This document shows positions 17,546 through 27,350 of a stretch of 64,000 bases of DNA, one piece after another. Position 1 is the first letter of the stretch, and each line of letters starts with the position of its first letter. Under the pieces are notes generated by a model. It was not told the DNA's origin. It made no database searches and saw only the letters and a list, made by a program, of their open reading frames with translations. Source of the stretch: Deltaproteobacteria bacterium (GTDB lineage: Bacteria; Desulfobacterota; Deferrisomatia; Deferrisomatales; BM512). Both the position numbers and the translations under genes were made by a program. The stretch lies in contig PKTT01000065.1 of NCBI GenBank assembly GCA_002869015.1, positions 1-64,000 of the forward strand. The letters run 5' to 3'.

Positions 17546-19264
17546 ATGAAATTCTTAAAGCTGGCGGCGGCGACGCCTCTCCTACTGCTAGCCTTTGGCG
17601 CCAATGCAGCTGTTGGAGTTTTCGGAGAGCCGGAGTTCGCGAGGAATATCTTCGCGACGCCCGATAAAATCTTTCTATCCGGAAACGCCGGTATTACAGG
17701 CATCGCAGCAGACAGCGCCAATAATATGTACCTGACAACAAATAATAGCGGCCTTATGGCCGTTACTATTTCCGGTGAAAATTTCAATCGCATATCAACT
17801 TCATTTCCAGCCAATAATAACAGATACCCCGGCGAATATCTGCTCAGCGACTCCTTGAGCGCCATAGCCTTCGCCTCATTCGGGGGCAATGAATACTTTT
17901 TCTTCTCTTCTGCCGACCCTGCCGGAAGCGCGGGGGTTCAGTGGGGACGCTTTACGGACAGGTTCCAGTTTGAGGACCGTATCGCCCTTCGCGCAGGCGC
18001 AAGCGCCGAGGCCGCAAAGGATATACCGGTTAACGACCTCGCCTATGAGCCGGTTAACAATATAATCTACGCTGCCTCCGAGGAGGGGCTTGTTGAGATT
18101 GAAATCAACGAAGACTCGGGACCATCTGTTTCCAGAGTCGATCCATACACACTCTCCTCGACCCGCCCAGACCTAAACAGAATCTGGCGTGTGGTAAATG
18201 CCACTGAGTTCAATTTGGATACGCCAGCAGTGGCCTTTATTACAAAAGAGGTTTCAGGTGAAGACCAGACAGGAAAAAGCATATACCTATTTACTCCGGG
18301 TGATGAGAATCCAATCTCCGTTGTTGGACAACCGATGCCCCTTGCCAGGATTGCTGCGATAAAGGATATAGGAGGCGATCTCTGGTACGCCCAAAAGGGT
18401 GTGGACACGGGGATATCGGTAAGTTCACGTCTGCGCAGGGTTGGGAAATATGTAAACAACGCAGGGTCCTACCAGAGGGTCTCCGTGGCTGATTTTGAGC
18501 CGCCGCAGGGCTACTATACAAATGACAGTTTCCTGGTCACGGATTTTACCGTAGATTCTGAAACAGGGGCTATCTGGCTTGCGACGACGGGGCGTGCATT
18601 TTACCAGACACCAGATATCAATGGATTTTACTCATCACGTGTTTGCGAACCGGGGGATTGGACCGACCCATCCGATGACTTCTACTCGGTCGACAGCTCA
18701 TCCTGCGCGTTCGCCGGGGGTGGTTGGCGCCCGATTATGAAAAACGACAACTTGACAGAGGGTGTCCCCAACAGCACGCCGCACCAGTATTTCAAGGCGG
18801 TCAGCGACGGTGGCGGCAATATATGGCTTGGTTCCAGCCTAGGTGTCAGGGGGTTCATCTCTCGGTATATGGCTTTAAGCGCTACACGCTACATTGGTGT
18901 TAACTCAGTTGCAGAGGTTAACTTGGATGACGTCAGCCCGGGGCCCGCGCCATATATCTCCATTACAGTTGGGGCAAATACCGTTCAGCAGCCAATCTTG
19001 CTGGATGCAGAAGGAAAGCTGACGCTCTACTTCGGATTCACATACGATGAGCAGCTAATCCTCTCTCCACTTACCTTCCCGGTTACATCAACACCGGACG
19101 GCGTAGATATAACCGTAGAATACTACAAAGATATAGATGATATCCTTAACAGCCTCCCCCCGACACTGACCGCTGCCGCAACATGGGCTGAGATTTTGGA
19201 TTTTGAAGATGACCTCTTCATAGGCGGCCCCTGCTTTCTCGAGACGCTGGGTTGCGTCAAGTGA
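17546..19264 (+). CDS. Secreted protein, possible beta-propeller
   Basis: I do not recognise a named family. The 572-residue product has a Sec signal peptide (MKFLKLAAATPLLLLAFGANA). Repeated segments of the type 'D.. NNIYxATxxGLxxI' occur, for example near DLAYEPVNNIIYAASEEGL, VDSETGAIWLATTGRAF and GGGNIWLGSSLGVRG. These resemble two-component-regulator-type propeller blades. The mature protein has several Cys ([23 protein letters not shown]) that could form disulfides. GGGGAG lies 9 bases before the ATG. Its stop overlaps the start region of the LysM gene. Confidence 0.7.
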   Translation: MKFLKLAAATPLLLLAFGANAAVGVFGEPEFARNIFATPDKIFLSGNAGITGIAADSANNMYLTTNNSGLMAVTISGENFNRISTSFPANNNRYPGEYLLSDSLSAIAFASFGGNEYFFFSSADPAGSAGVQWGRFTDRFQFEDRIALRAGASAEAAKDIPVNDLAYEPVNNIIYAASEEGLVEIEINEDSGPSVSRVDPYTLSSTRPDLNRIWRVVNATEFNLDTPAVAFITKEVSGEDQTGKSIYLFTPGDENPISVVGQPMPLARIAAIKDIGGDLWYAQKGVDTGISVSSRLRRVGKYVNNAGSYQRVSVADFEPPQGYYTNDSFLVTDFTVDSETGAIWLATTGRAFYQTPDINGFYSSRVCEPGDWTDPSDDFYSVDSSSCAFAGGGWRPIMKNDNLTEGVPNSTPHQYFKAVSDGGGNIWLGSSLGVRGFISRYMALSATRYIGVNSVAEVNLDDVSPGPAPYISITVGANTVQQPILLDAEGKLTLYFGFTYDEQLILSPLTFPVTSTPDGVDITVEYYKDIDDILNSLPPTLTAAATWAEILDFEDDLFIGGPCFLETLGCVK

Positions 19265-20955
19265 TAAAGGGAGCAATAGCCGCAGCGCTGCTTTTAGCCC
19301 TGATAGCTGGCGGGCAGGTCTATGGAGCTGATGAGGCTCCCCCGCCCCAGGATTCAAAGATCCATTTAAAGAAGGCCCTCTATGTTCATCGCGCAGCAGG
19401 TGACAAGATTTTCGCAGAATCCCGTAAAATTAAAAGGGGCGATATACTCTGGAATATCCTTAAAAACGATTATGGGATTTCGGATGATGATATTCCGGAG
19501 TTCATAGAGGCGTTTAGGGAAGTAAATCCAGGTGTTGACCCCAACAGGCTCTTTGTAGGCCAGGAGATAAGGGTTCCTTTTAAGGTAGAGATAGACGCTG
19601 CCCCTCCGCCGGTGCAAGCTGAGCTTGCCATGGAGGAGGACACATATCAGGTGCGCTCCGGCGACAACCTCTGGAAAATCCTCAGGCGGGATTATGGGGT
19701 TACCAAAGCCGGAATGGGCAGGGCTATTACAGCGGTAAAGAGGGCCAACCCCTCTATCAAAGACTTGGGTAAATTGTGGGTCGGTCAATTTATAGTAATC
19801 CCCTTTGAGCGGCACATAGAAGAGGAGCCAGAGAAAGCCCCGGCGACTCCCACCATCGTCGCTGGAAAAGGCGCTCCTAAAGAGAGCCTCTCGGCCAAAC
19901 AGGGGATACCAGAGGGTGTACTCACGATACTATCCCTATTAGAAGAGTTGGAGTGCCGTGTAGAGAGGACAGGGGAGCGCTTCATTCCCCTATCCAGAGG
20001 AAGAACGGTCAGGCTGGATGGCAGCGATTTCCCCTTTATTACCGGCCCTGCTGGTGGAAAGGTGATCCTGGACCCGATGAATCGCCTCTCAGCGCCGCTT
20101 GAAGAGGCTGTTGAAGCCAGCTGGGGCTACACAGTGCTGAAAGGCGCGCCTGAGTCGGTTGAGGAATACCTTGGTAAACTCTTCGAGGTTCTTAAATTCA
20201 ACCAACTGAAGAAGGGCTCCACTATAATTTCGTTGAAAGAGAATGAAACCTTGGAGGCTTCCCCGCGCTGGACGGTAACTCCAAATCCGGACTCCCTTTG
20301 GGAGGGCGGAGTACATATGGTTTTCAGCGGCACCGAAGGTATCGACCCAATACTTGCCGGGTTGTTGAGCGGCAAAGGCTTTGTTCTGCATTCCCTAGGC
20401 GAAAGCCGGATTAGACAGGAAAAAATAAAGACTAGCTTCAAGGTTGCTACGCTCCTTCAGAGCGGCTCCATGGAGGGGGCGGCGAGCCTTTTATCCCTGC
20501 TGGGTGTTGAGAACAAATTGAGCCCCGCCGTTGTTCTTAAGCTTGATTCCGGCGTCAGCTATACGATAAGGCCCCCGATAACTTTCGAGCATGGCTCTTT
20601 AAAGTATGCAGCAATTCCCAAAAAGCCCGCCAAGGCTGAATCTGTTTTGTTAAGAGCGGGATATTTTACCTTTTCATGGGATGGCGAGAGTCCAGCGCTA
20701 GGAAGAGTCGCCGACCTAATGGTTCTTCTAGGCGTAGAACATCAGTTAAAAGAGTTGGCGCTTCCGGCAGAGGGTTCACTGCGGCTTATCCTTTCCGGCA
20801 TTGAGATAAACAATCAGCTTCTTTTGTCCAAACTCTATCCAGACCTTGTAGAAGACGTTGAGGGGAAGAAAATATTCTGCACAGATGTCCAAATGGGTGA
20901 GGAGGAAGCGGCGCTGCTTTTCAGGGAGGGGTGCCTCCCCTTGGTGCTTGAGTGA
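19252..20955 (+). CDS. Exported protein with two LysM domains
   Basis: A 567-residue exported protein with a signal peptide ([19 protein letters not shown]) and two LysM modules: residues about 58-107 ([15 protein letters not shown] to VGQEIRVPF) and about 132-184 ([17 protein letters not shown] to VGQFIVIPF). LysM binds peptidoglycan, so the protein should sit in the periplasm. The remaining 380 residues match nothing I know and contain an internal LLGVE repeat (see findings). Either TTG 19252 or GTG 19261 can serve as start; the latter overlaps the previous stop as GTGA. Confidence 0.8.
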   Translation: MRQVIKGAIAAALLLALIAGGQVYGADEAPPPQDSKIHLKKALYVHRAAGDKIFAESRKIKRGDILWNILKNDYGISDDDIPEFIEAFREVNPGVDPNRLFVGQEIRVPFKVEIDAAPPPVQAELAMEEDTYQVRSGDNLWKILRRDYGVTKAGMGRAITAVKRANPSIKDLGKLWVGQFIVIPFERHIEEEPEKAPATPTIVAGKGAPKESLSAKQGIPEGVLTILSLLEELECRVERTGERFIPLSRGRTVRLDGSDFPFITGPAGGKVILDPMNRLSAPLEEAVEASWGYTVLKGAPESVEEYLGKLFEVLKFNQLKKGSTIISLKENETLEASPRWTVTPNPDSLWEGGVHMVFSGTEGIDPILAGLLSGKGFVLHSLGESRIRQEKIKTSFKVATLLQSGSMEGAASLLSLLGVENKLSPAVVLKLDSGVSYTIRPPITFEHGSLKYAAIPKKPAKAESVLLRAGYFTFSWDGESPALGRVADLMVLLGVEHQLKELALPAEGSLRLILSGIEINNQLLLSKLYPDLVEDVEGKKIFCTDVQMGEEEAALLFREGCLPLVLE

Positions 20956-21449
20956 AGACCCTTGGGGCCGTTTCAGTAGATACGCTGCTAGCCTTCCTTA
21001 AGCCCCTTAGGGCTTCGGGAAAAAAGATTGTCTTTACAAATGGTTGCTTTGATCTGATACATCCGGGCCATGTTACCTACCTGTCAAAGGCTCGCGAGCT
21101 GGGCGATATATTAGTCGTTGGGCTAAATACCGATGAATCGGTCAGGCGTCAGGGTAAAGGGGATGGCAGGCCGGTGATGCATGAGGATGAGCGGGCAACA
21201 GTTCTCTCAGCGCTCTCATCAGTAGACTATGTCGTACTTTTTGATGATGACACGCCCTTATCCCTGATTGAGATGGTCCAGCCGGATATTTTGGTCAAGG
21301 GTGGAGATTGGCCCATTGAGGGTATCGTCGGTCGCGAGGTGGTTGAGGGTAGAGGCGGCCGGGTGCTATCAATCTCCCTCGTTGAGGGGCTATCCACCAC
21401 AGATATTATTTCTCGTGTGGCAAAGCTGCCGGAGGTAAAAGGCTCCTGA
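20952..21449 (+). CDS. rfaE2: D-glycero-beta-D-manno-heptose 1-phosphate adenylyltransferase
   Basis: A 165-residue stand-alone version of the HldE C-terminal domain. It makes ADP-heptose for the LPS core. The nucleotidyltransferase motifs [16 protein letters not shown] (HxGH) and [11 protein letters not shown] (ISTTxII-like) are intact. The heptose kinase half (HldE-N/rfaE1) is not fused and not in the window. The GTG start overlaps the LysM gene stop (GTGA). Its stop abuts the stop of the converging selenoprotein gene with no gap. Confidence 0.92.
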   Translation: MKTLGAVSVDTLLAFLKPLRASGKKIVFTNGCFDLIHPGHVTYLSKARELGDILVVGLNTDESVRRQGKGDGRPVMHEDERATVLSALSSVDYVVLFDDDTPLSLIEMVQPDILVKGGDWPIEGIVGREVVEGRGGRVLSISLVEGLSTTDIISRVAKLPEVKGS

Positions 21450-23024
21450 TTATTCAGCCCTGTCACATCTTATAGCTTCATAATCCTTATCGAAGTCGAA
21501 GCTGGAGTTTTCGTGGTAACCCTTATGGCATGAAGCGCAAACAACCTCTGCTACCTTTCTTTTGATATTTCCATCCGCTGCATTGTGTTTGGAGCCTTTG
21601 CCATGGCAAGCCTCGCAGCCGACGAGATTCTCAATAGCCCCCCCTTTTATAAAGCTTAACTTAGTAGCATGGCAGCTCAGGCAGTTGGGGTCCCTCTTTT
21701 GCTCATTGGAAAGATTTAGAGAGGCGCGGGAGTGACCGGTCCTGATCCATGACCTGTAGGCGTCGGTGTGGCAGCGTCGGCAGGACATGGCGCCGGTATT
21801 ATAAGGCTCTCCATCTGGTAGCGCAGAGGCCTTTGTCGAAGAGGCGGAGCTTCGTCTTGCCTGCTGTGGCGTTGGGGGCCGAATAGGTCTAGAAACCCTC
21901 TTTTGGGGTAATTTTTGCCTGTTTTTAGCGGGGTCCGGGCCGAGATCCTTCAGCGTTTCTTCCACATATAGGTCGTCTTTTGTCTGGGAAGAGAGGACAG
22001 TTATGGAGTGGTTGTAGCCGCCCCCATTCTTTGATATCTCACGAATGGACTCCTCCAGAGGTGCAGCAAGTTTTTGCAGTTTGGCAATCTCCGCCCGGCC
22101 TTTTGAGCTTTCCCCTCTTGCCTCAATGCTGGCAATCCTGCGTGTTATTGTGTTCAAGCGCTCCCGGAGGTTGACCACCTTCGAGGCCTCTACGGCCAGA
22201 GGCCATCCTTTGCCGGCCATGTTTGGCGGCAGGTCCAAAACTCCTAGCTGCCTGCCCCTGTCGGCGCACCTTAAAATCAAGGTCTCCTCAACTCTTGAGG
22301 GTGAACTGAGAATTCTTTGCCCCTCGCCCATTCCAATAATAATATTTATCCCTTTAACCTCGCGGGCAAGGGCGTGGTCATCTTTGAACCCCAGGTCACT
22401 GAGGCAGATAACCATATCGGCATCTTTTGTTAGGTCTACTACCTTTTTGGCTGTATCCACGGGGTCGAGTACGTTTATTCCGAGGGTCGCGTCGAAGTTC
22501 GGCATCGAGCGTGTAAGGCTGAATATGGCGACTTCGTTTTCCCCCCACTTTACCCTCCTGAGAGAGGGAAAGGGGTGAGTTGAGCCAACAGCCATTGTTA
22601 TGTTGGATGAGATGAAGGGAAGACCGCTATCTTTCTCAATATCCTTTAGCAGTTTTATCCCTTTAACTATATCTTTTCTCCCCACGCCGACTGCAGCGGG
22701 GTTCATTGAGGAAAGGGCGTCAGCAATTATCTTCGCCCTAGCGAATAGCCATTCGGAATCATCCGCAAAGCCCTGTGACTGTTCAAAGTGAAAGAGAGCG
22801 CTGCCGCCGTCTAAGTAGATGGTGTCGAGGCTGCTCTTTCTAAGTTCATTTATTTTCGTTGCTCTTCGGGCCAGACCGCCGAACTTGCCTGATTTTCAAC
22901 CGCAGGGGTGTGTCTCACCCGAGATAGAGGAGCCATATACGAGGCGAAGTGGTGCGTCAGTATCGGCAAAGCAGTTGGCTGCCGCAAAAATGATAAGCGA
23001 AATTATGGCGGCTCTTAAAAACAT
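21450..23024 (-). CDS. UshA-like selenoprotein: 5'-nucleotidase-type domain fused to tetrahaem cytochrome c
   Basis: A 524-residue exported protein whose frame is interrupted only by UGA at 22898-22896 (residue 43), read here as selenocysteine. A signal peptide (IISLIIFAAANCFA) is followed by SISGETHPCG-Sec-KSGKFGGLARRATKI; the 5'-nucleotidase (metallophosphoesterase) core continues with YLDGGSALF and NPAAVGVGRKDI. Sec sits where relatives have Cys of a CGC motif. The C-terminal part has four CxxCH haem sites (about residues 415, 448, 470, 496), cytochrome c554-like. ATG 23024 has AAGGAG 7 bases upstream. A naive gene call would start at residue 107. The substrate is unknown; a periplasmic redox role is inferred. 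Confidence 0.88.
22865..22898 (-). promoter_or_regulatory. Bacterial SECIS element (UGA codon and hairpin)
   Basis: After the UGA (22898-22896), 18 bases lead to the loop GGTCTG (22877-22872). The loop is closed by TTCGGC (22883-22878) pairing with GCC-C-GAA (22871-22865), six pairs with one bulged C. The GGUCU loop and the 18-base distance are the same as in the E. coli fdhF SECIS, the SelB-binding site. Confidence 0.85.
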
Positions 23025-23306
23025 GAAGATACTCCTTGAACTTGAAATTGACCCCTTTAGGAATACTCCCATAGTGGATTTGATTCAACCCCGACATATT
23101 TTGACCCTGACGGGCCACAGTAAGAAATTTAACCGACGTCGCCCAGCCTTGGCCCCAAGAGAAGGACTTTATCGCTTAGCTGACAAGTTCACCCGCGCAA
23201 TAAATGGTTGAATATGCGACGTGTGTTAAAGCAATAAAGTTTAAGTGAACTCTTCCGAATTGGAGCGCGGTCGTTTATCATATCGTGAGGTGTAAAAAGG
23301 GGGATA
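23025..23306. other. Intergenic region between divergent selenoprotein and HD-GYP genes
   Basis: About 280 bases without a supported gene. It must hold both promoters. I found no convincing -35/-10 pair, tRNA or hairpin; AAGGGGG just before 23307 is the ribosome-binding site of the response regulator. Confidence 0.5.
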
Positions 23307-24794
23307 ATGGCTTGGGTTAACCTCATCGAGAGTTTGCGGATGGAAGCTGGAAAATACGTCGGACGAGTCCTGGTCGTAGACGATGAAAGAGATATAACGG
23401 CAGTCCTTGAGGATGTCCTTGAGGGCAAGGGCTACAGCACCATCGCCGCGCATAACGCGCAGGACGCTATCGAGCTCTTTGCAAGAGAAAAGTTCGATAT
23501 AGTTATCACCGACTTAAAGATGCCAGGCAAATCGGGTTTGGATCTCCTGGCGGCCGTTAAAGATCAGAACCCAGATACCATAGTCATCATAATGACGGGC
23601 TATGCAACGGTCGAAACAGCTATAGACGCGCTTAAGAAGGGGGCCTACGACTACATACTGAAGCCATTTAAGATAAGTGAGCTTCTGAAGATCGTTGAGC
23701 GCGCCTTTGAGAAAATTCTACTGGCCACAGAGAACATGCAGCTCAAAGAGCAGGTCGCCCTCCTTGAGCTTAGTGAGGCGGTTTCCTCAAGCCTTTCGCT
23801 CAACGATATATTGTTAATGGTAGTGAAAGCTGCTCAACGGGAGCTGGATGCCGACGGAATAGAGCTGTTGTTCAGGCAGCCCGGCTCATCTGAATTTGCG
23901 CGAAGGGTCTCAGCGGGTATATGCGCCAGCAAAGAACGTTTCGTTGCTAATACAGCCCTGCTTGAAGCAAAAGTGAGAGAGTCCAACGCCGTGCAGTGGC
24001 GCGGAGATGAGTTAACCACGATCTTAAATGGCGGAGCCCCGCAGCTGCCCGAGGGGACTATGCTTAGCGTTCCGCTTAGGCGCGGTTCAGAGCTCCTCGG
24101 AGTATTAAACGCAGTGGCGACCAGCAGCAATCGCTACTTTCTTCCGAGGGAGGAGAAAGCCCTATTCGTCCTCGGCGACAGGGCTGCCACCAGCATTGAA
24201 AATGCCCTCCTCTACGCAGACCTTGAGGCAACGTTTAAAGAGACGATAAAGTCACTTGCGCTTGCCCTTGAAGCAAAAGACGCATACACCCACGGCCACT
24301 CGGAGAATGTTACACGCCTCTCAGCCAGGACAGCTAAAGAGATGGGTTGTAGCCAGGACTTTGTAGAGACTATAACCCAGGCGGGCATCCTTCATGATAT
24401 AGGTAAAATTGGGATTTCAGGTGCTATATTAAATAAACCCAGCAAGCTGACACCAGCTGAGCACTCTATAATCCAATCCCATCCACAGATGGGCAAGAGA
24501 ATCCTTGAGAATATAAGCTTCCTTGGCGAGGTGGTGCCGATCGTCTACCACCACCATGAGCGGTTCGATGGAAGCGGCTATCCTGAAGGTCTCTCCGGTG
24601 AGGATATACCCCTTGGTGCCAGGATAATGCAGGTCGCCGACACCTACGATGCTATGACATCGAATCGCCCTTACCGCAACGGCCTCTCGCATGAGGCGGC
24701 CCGTGATGAAATACTTCGATGTCGGGGTACGCAGCTAGACCCGCAGTGTGTCGATGCTTTTATGCGTATGTGGGAGAAGGAAAACGCCGAATGA
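23307..24794 (+). CDS. Response regulator with GAF and HD-GYP domains (c-di-GMP phosphodiesterase)
   Basis: A 495-residue regulator predicted to hydrolyse cyclic di-GMP. The receiver domain (about 17-135) has the acidic pocket VDDE, phospho-acceptor Asp in VITDLKMPG and Lys in ILKPF. A GAF-like sensor region follows (about 150-300). The HD-GYP domain (about 315-490) has HDIGKIG and GSGYPEGL, so both signature motifs are intact. ATG 23307 is preceded by AAGGGGG; an ATG at 23340 is an alternative. No kinase partner is adjacent. Its stop overlaps pgpA (ATGA). Confidence 0.92.
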   Translation: MAWVNLIESLRMEAGKYVGRVLVVDDERDITAVLEDVLEGKGYSTIAAHNAQDAIELFAREKFDIVITDLKMPGKSGLDLLAAVKDQNPDTIVIIMTGYATVETAIDALKKGAYDYILKPFKISELLKIVERAFEKILLATENMQLKEQVALLELSEAVSSSLSLNDILLMVVKAAQRELDADGIELLFRQPGSSEFARRVSAGICASKERFVANTALLEAKVRESNAVQWRGDELTTILNGGAPQLPEGTMLSVPLRRGSELLGVLNAVATSSNRYFLPREEKALFVLGDRAATSIENALLYADLEATFKETIKSLALALEAKDAYTHGHSENVTRLSARTAKEMGCSQDFVETITQAGILHDIGKIGISGAILNKPSKLTPAEHSIIQSHPQMGKRILENISFLGEVVPIVYHHHERFDGSGYPEGLSGEDIPLGARIMQVADTYDAMTSNRPYRNGLSHEAARDEILRCRGTQLDPQCVDAFMRMWEKENAE

Positions 24795-25252
24795 GGGGGA
24801 AGCTAATAAAGCTTCTCGCCTCGGGCTTCGGTCTGGGCCTTGCCCCATATATTCCAGGTACTGTAGGAACGCTCTCCGGTATACCCTTCGCGCTCATACT
24901 GGCTGCTCTTCCAAAACCGATTGCGCTGCTCACCGTAGCACTTCTTTTGCCTCTCGGAGCTCATATCTGCGGGGAGGGCGCCAAGCTCGACGGGAAGGCA
25001 AGCGACCCCGGCTGGGTAGTATTTGACGAGCTGATAGGCTTTCTCTTCGCCACAATTTTCCTTACCCCAACTGTTTTTGGGTATTTGACCGCGTTTTTTT
25101 TGTTTCGCCTCTTTGATATAATTAAGCCTCCCCCCGTAAGCTGGTTAGATGAGCGAGTAAAAGGGGGCTGGGGTATACTCCTCGATGATGTAGCTGCGGG
25201 AATAATGGCTAGGGCCGCCCTCTACCTTATCTCCTTGTCGGGCGTGCTTTAA
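24791..25252 (+). CDS. pgpA: Phosphatidylglycerophosphatase A
   Basis: A 153-residue inner-membrane enzyme that dephosphorylates phosphatidylglycerol phosphate. Family segments GLAPYIPGTVGTLSGIP, DPGWVVFDELIGF and LFDIIKPPPVSWLDE are present, as is the final DDVAAGI. The start at 24791 overlaps the upstream stop as ATGA; the open frame extends further upstream only as a shadow of the HD-GYP gene. It begins a run leading to recA. Confidence 0.92.
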   Translation: MRGKLIKLLASGFGLGLAPYIPGTVGTLSGIPFALILAALPKPIALLTVALLLPLGAHICGEGAKLDGKASDPGWVVFDELIGFLFATIFLTPTVFGYLTAFFLFRLFDIIKPPPVSWLDERVKGGWGILLDDVAAGIMARAALYLISLSGVL

Positions 25253-25264
25253 AGGAGCTTTGTA

Positions 25265-25744
25265 TTGGCCGACTTACTTCCTGAGGAGCGGATCCACGGC
25301 GCTTTGTTAATAAGAAAAAAGAAGCTTGCGCTTGCGGAGTCCTGCACGGGTGGGATGATTGGTATGCGGATAACAGCTCTGCCCGGCAGTTCTGAGTATT
25401 TTGACTCATCGGTCGTGGTATACTCCAACGACGCAAAATCAAGATTTCTTGGGGTTCCCGATAGCGTTATTAACGGTCCGGGCGCAGTCTCCAGCGAATG
25501 CGCCGAAGCGATGGCCGTTGGTTTGCTTGACCGCACTGGAGTTGATTACGCGGGTGCAGTTACAGGGATTGCGGGACCAGAGGGCGGCACTCCGGAAAAG
25601 CCTGTAGGCACTGTCTGGATCGCATGGGGCTCAGCGGGAGAAATATCGACTGAGTTGTTAAAGCTCTCCGGTGATAGGGCTGCGGTGCGAAAAAGCGCTG
25701 CTACGGCTCTTTTGGAGAGGTTGGCTCAGCTGGTAGTGAGGTGA
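25265..25744 (+). CDS. pncC: Nicotinamide-nucleotide amidohydrolase (CinA C-terminal domain)
   Basis: A 159-residue single-domain CinA/PncC protein that deamidates NMN in pyridine-nucleotide recycling. LALAESCTGGMIG, the catalytic-site segment, and TGIAGPEGGTPEKPVGTVWIAW are intact. The N-terminal MoCF/COG1058 domain of full-length CinA is absent. The TTG start has AGGAG 7 bases upstream. Location just before thpR and recA is common. Confidence 0.92.
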   Translation: MADLLPEERIHGALLIRKKKLALAESCTGGMIGMRITALPGSSEYFDSSVVVYSNDAKSRFLGVPDSVINGPGAVSSECAEAMAVGLLDRTGVDYAGAVTGIAGPEGGTPEKPVGTVWIAWGSAGEISTELLKLSGDRAAVRKSAATALLERLAQLVVR

Positions 25745-25747
25745 TTT

Positions 25748-26308
25748 TTGCGTCTCTTCATCGCTGCCAAGTTACCTCCGGGAGCCAGGAGTGAGCTTGC
25801 CGGCGTTATGGAGCAAATAAAGGGCACGTTACCGGCGAAATATAGGTGGGTGAAGCCAGCTAATATTCACCTTACTTTGAACTTCCTGGGCGAAGTGTCT
25901 TGCGGGGAGGCAGCAAACATTGAGGCTGCATTTGGGGCGCCGCTATCCATTGGTGGTCCAATATACCTAAAATCAGAAGGGATTGGTGCTTTTCCATCGT
26001 TGGCGCGGGCTCAAACCCTTTGGGTTGGGTTGGGCGGCGAGGTTAGCCGGCTGGCTGCCCTGCAAGAGCTGACTACAAAAAGGCTTTTAAAAGCTAATAT
26101 ATCGGTGGAAAAGAGGGGTTTTAAACCACACCTTACATTGGCAAGGGCCAAGGGGCGCGGGCGCCCACCAGATATTTTAGATCAAGCGGAGAGGTTCGTA
26201 GGCTTTTACGGTCCCTACTTTAAATTGGATGAAGTTATACTTTTCGAGAGTGATTTGCGGCCGGGGGGGCCAATCTACACACCTCGAGTTCGCGTTAACA
26301 TTGTGTAG
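25748..26308 (+). CDS. thpR: RNA 2',3'-cyclic phosphodiesterase (2H family)
   Basis: A 186-residue LigT/ThpR-type enzyme. Both catalytic HxTx tetrads are present: HLTL in ANIHLTLNFLGEV and HLTL in FKPHLTLARAKG. The TTG start, 5 bases after GAGGTG, lies only three bases beyond the pncC stop, so the two are co-transcribed. The true cellular RNA substrate is not known. Confidence 0.9.
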   Translation: MRLFIAAKLPPGARSELAGVMEQIKGTLPAKYRWVKPANIHLTLNFLGEVSCGEAANIEAAFGAPLSIGGPIYLKSEGIGAFPSLARAQTLWVGLGGEVSRLAALQELTTKRLLKANISVEKRGFKPHLTLARAKGRGRPPDILDQAERFVGFYGPYFKLDEVILFESDLRPGGPIYTPRVRVNIV

Positions 26309-26324
26309 AAGATAAGAGGATGAG

Positions 26325-27347
26325 ATGAAGGATCAGCGAGACGACGCGGTAAAGTTGGCAATTGGGCAGATAGAAAAACAGTTTGGCAAGGGCTCCATTA
26401 TGAAGATGGGAGAGGCCGGCGTAGCCCAGGGGATCGAGGCGATCTCTTCGGGGGCGCTCTCCATCGACATAGCGATGGGGGTCGGAGGTTTTCCCAAAGG
26501 GCGCGTTGTTGAGATTTTCGGGCCGGAGTCCTCGGGCAAGACGACCCTCGCGCTTCACGCCATAGCCGAAGCGCAAAAAGCCGGGGGTATTGCCGCTATC
26601 GTCGATGCGGAGCACGCGCTAGACGTTTCCTACGCCAAGAAGCTTGGAGTAAATATTGACGAGCTACTTGTGAGTCAGCCGGATTTCGGCGAGCAGGCAC
26701 TGGAAATAACGGAAGTATTGGTTCGCTCCGGCGCAGTTGACGTAGTCGTCGTAGACTCAGTAGCGGCATTGGTGCCTAGGGCGGAGATTGAGGGTGAGAT
26801 GGGCGACGCCCATGTAGGTTTGCAGGCAAGGCTTATGAGCCAGGCGCTTAGAAAGCTTACCTCAACGGTTGCCCGTTCCCACACACTGCTCATCTTTATC
26901 AATCAGATTCGCCACAAAATAGGTGTAATGTTCGGCAACCCTGAAACGACAACTGGTGGCAACGCGCTAAAATTCTACTCCTCGATGCGTCTGGATATCA
27001 GGCGCATAGGAGCGCTAAAAGAGGGTGACGAGTCGATTGGCAACCGCACCAGAATCACGGTTGTAAAGAACAAGGTTGCGCCGCCGTTTCGCAAGGTTGA
27101 GTTTGACATACTCTATGGCGAGGGGATCAGTCGGGAGGGAGATCTCATCGACCTGGCTGTTTCCAAAGATGTTATTGATAAACGAGGCTCCTGGTATGTG
27201 TATGGGGATGACCGCATAGGGCAGGGGCGCGAGAATGTTCGCCGTTACCTTAAAGAGCATCCGGAGCTGCGTGATGAGATAACGGCGAAGGTCAAGGCCC
27301 TCTATGGCCTCGACGCCCCTAAGGGTGAAGAGGTAGAGAAGGAATAA
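26325..27347 (+). CDS. recA: Recombinase RecA
   Basis: The strand-exchange protein and SOS co-protease, 340 residues. Walker [10 protein letters not shown], the [11 protein letters not shown] entry segment, the L2 loop ([17 protein letters not shown]) and a C-terminal acidic tail are all typical. AGAGG lies 5 bases before the ATG. It is 16 bases after thpR and three before pilT. I see no convincing LexA operator directly upstream. Confidence 0.98.
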   Translation: MKDQRDDAVKLAIGQIEKQFGKGSIMKMGEAGVAQGIEAISSGALSIDIAMGVGGFPKGRVVEIFGPESSGKTTLALHAIAEAQKAGGIAAIVDAEHALDVSYAKKLGVNIDELLVSQPDFGEQALEITEVLVRSGAVDVVVVDSVAALVPRAEIEGEMGDAHVGLQARLMSQALRKLTSTVARSHTLLIFINQIRHKIGVMFGNPETTTGGNALKFYSSMRLDIRRIGALKEGDESIGNRTRITVVKNKVAPPFRKVEFDILYGEGISREGDLIDLAVSKDVIDKRGSWYVYGDDRIGQGRENVRRYLKEHPELRDEITAKVKALYGLDAPKGEEVEKE

Positions 27348-27350
27348 GCG

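Noticed and set aside
22045..22578. Plus-strand open frame of 177 codons opposite the selenoprotein gene
   Set aside because: It is antisense to the nucleotidase domain, has no ribosome-binding site and no recognisable product.
21450..22706. Taking the nucleotidase/cytochrome gene as a 418-residue protein or a pseudogene broken by a nonsense codon
   Set aside because: Sequence upstream of the UGA codes for a signal peptide in the same frame with its own ribosome-binding site, and a SECIS hairpin follows the UGA.
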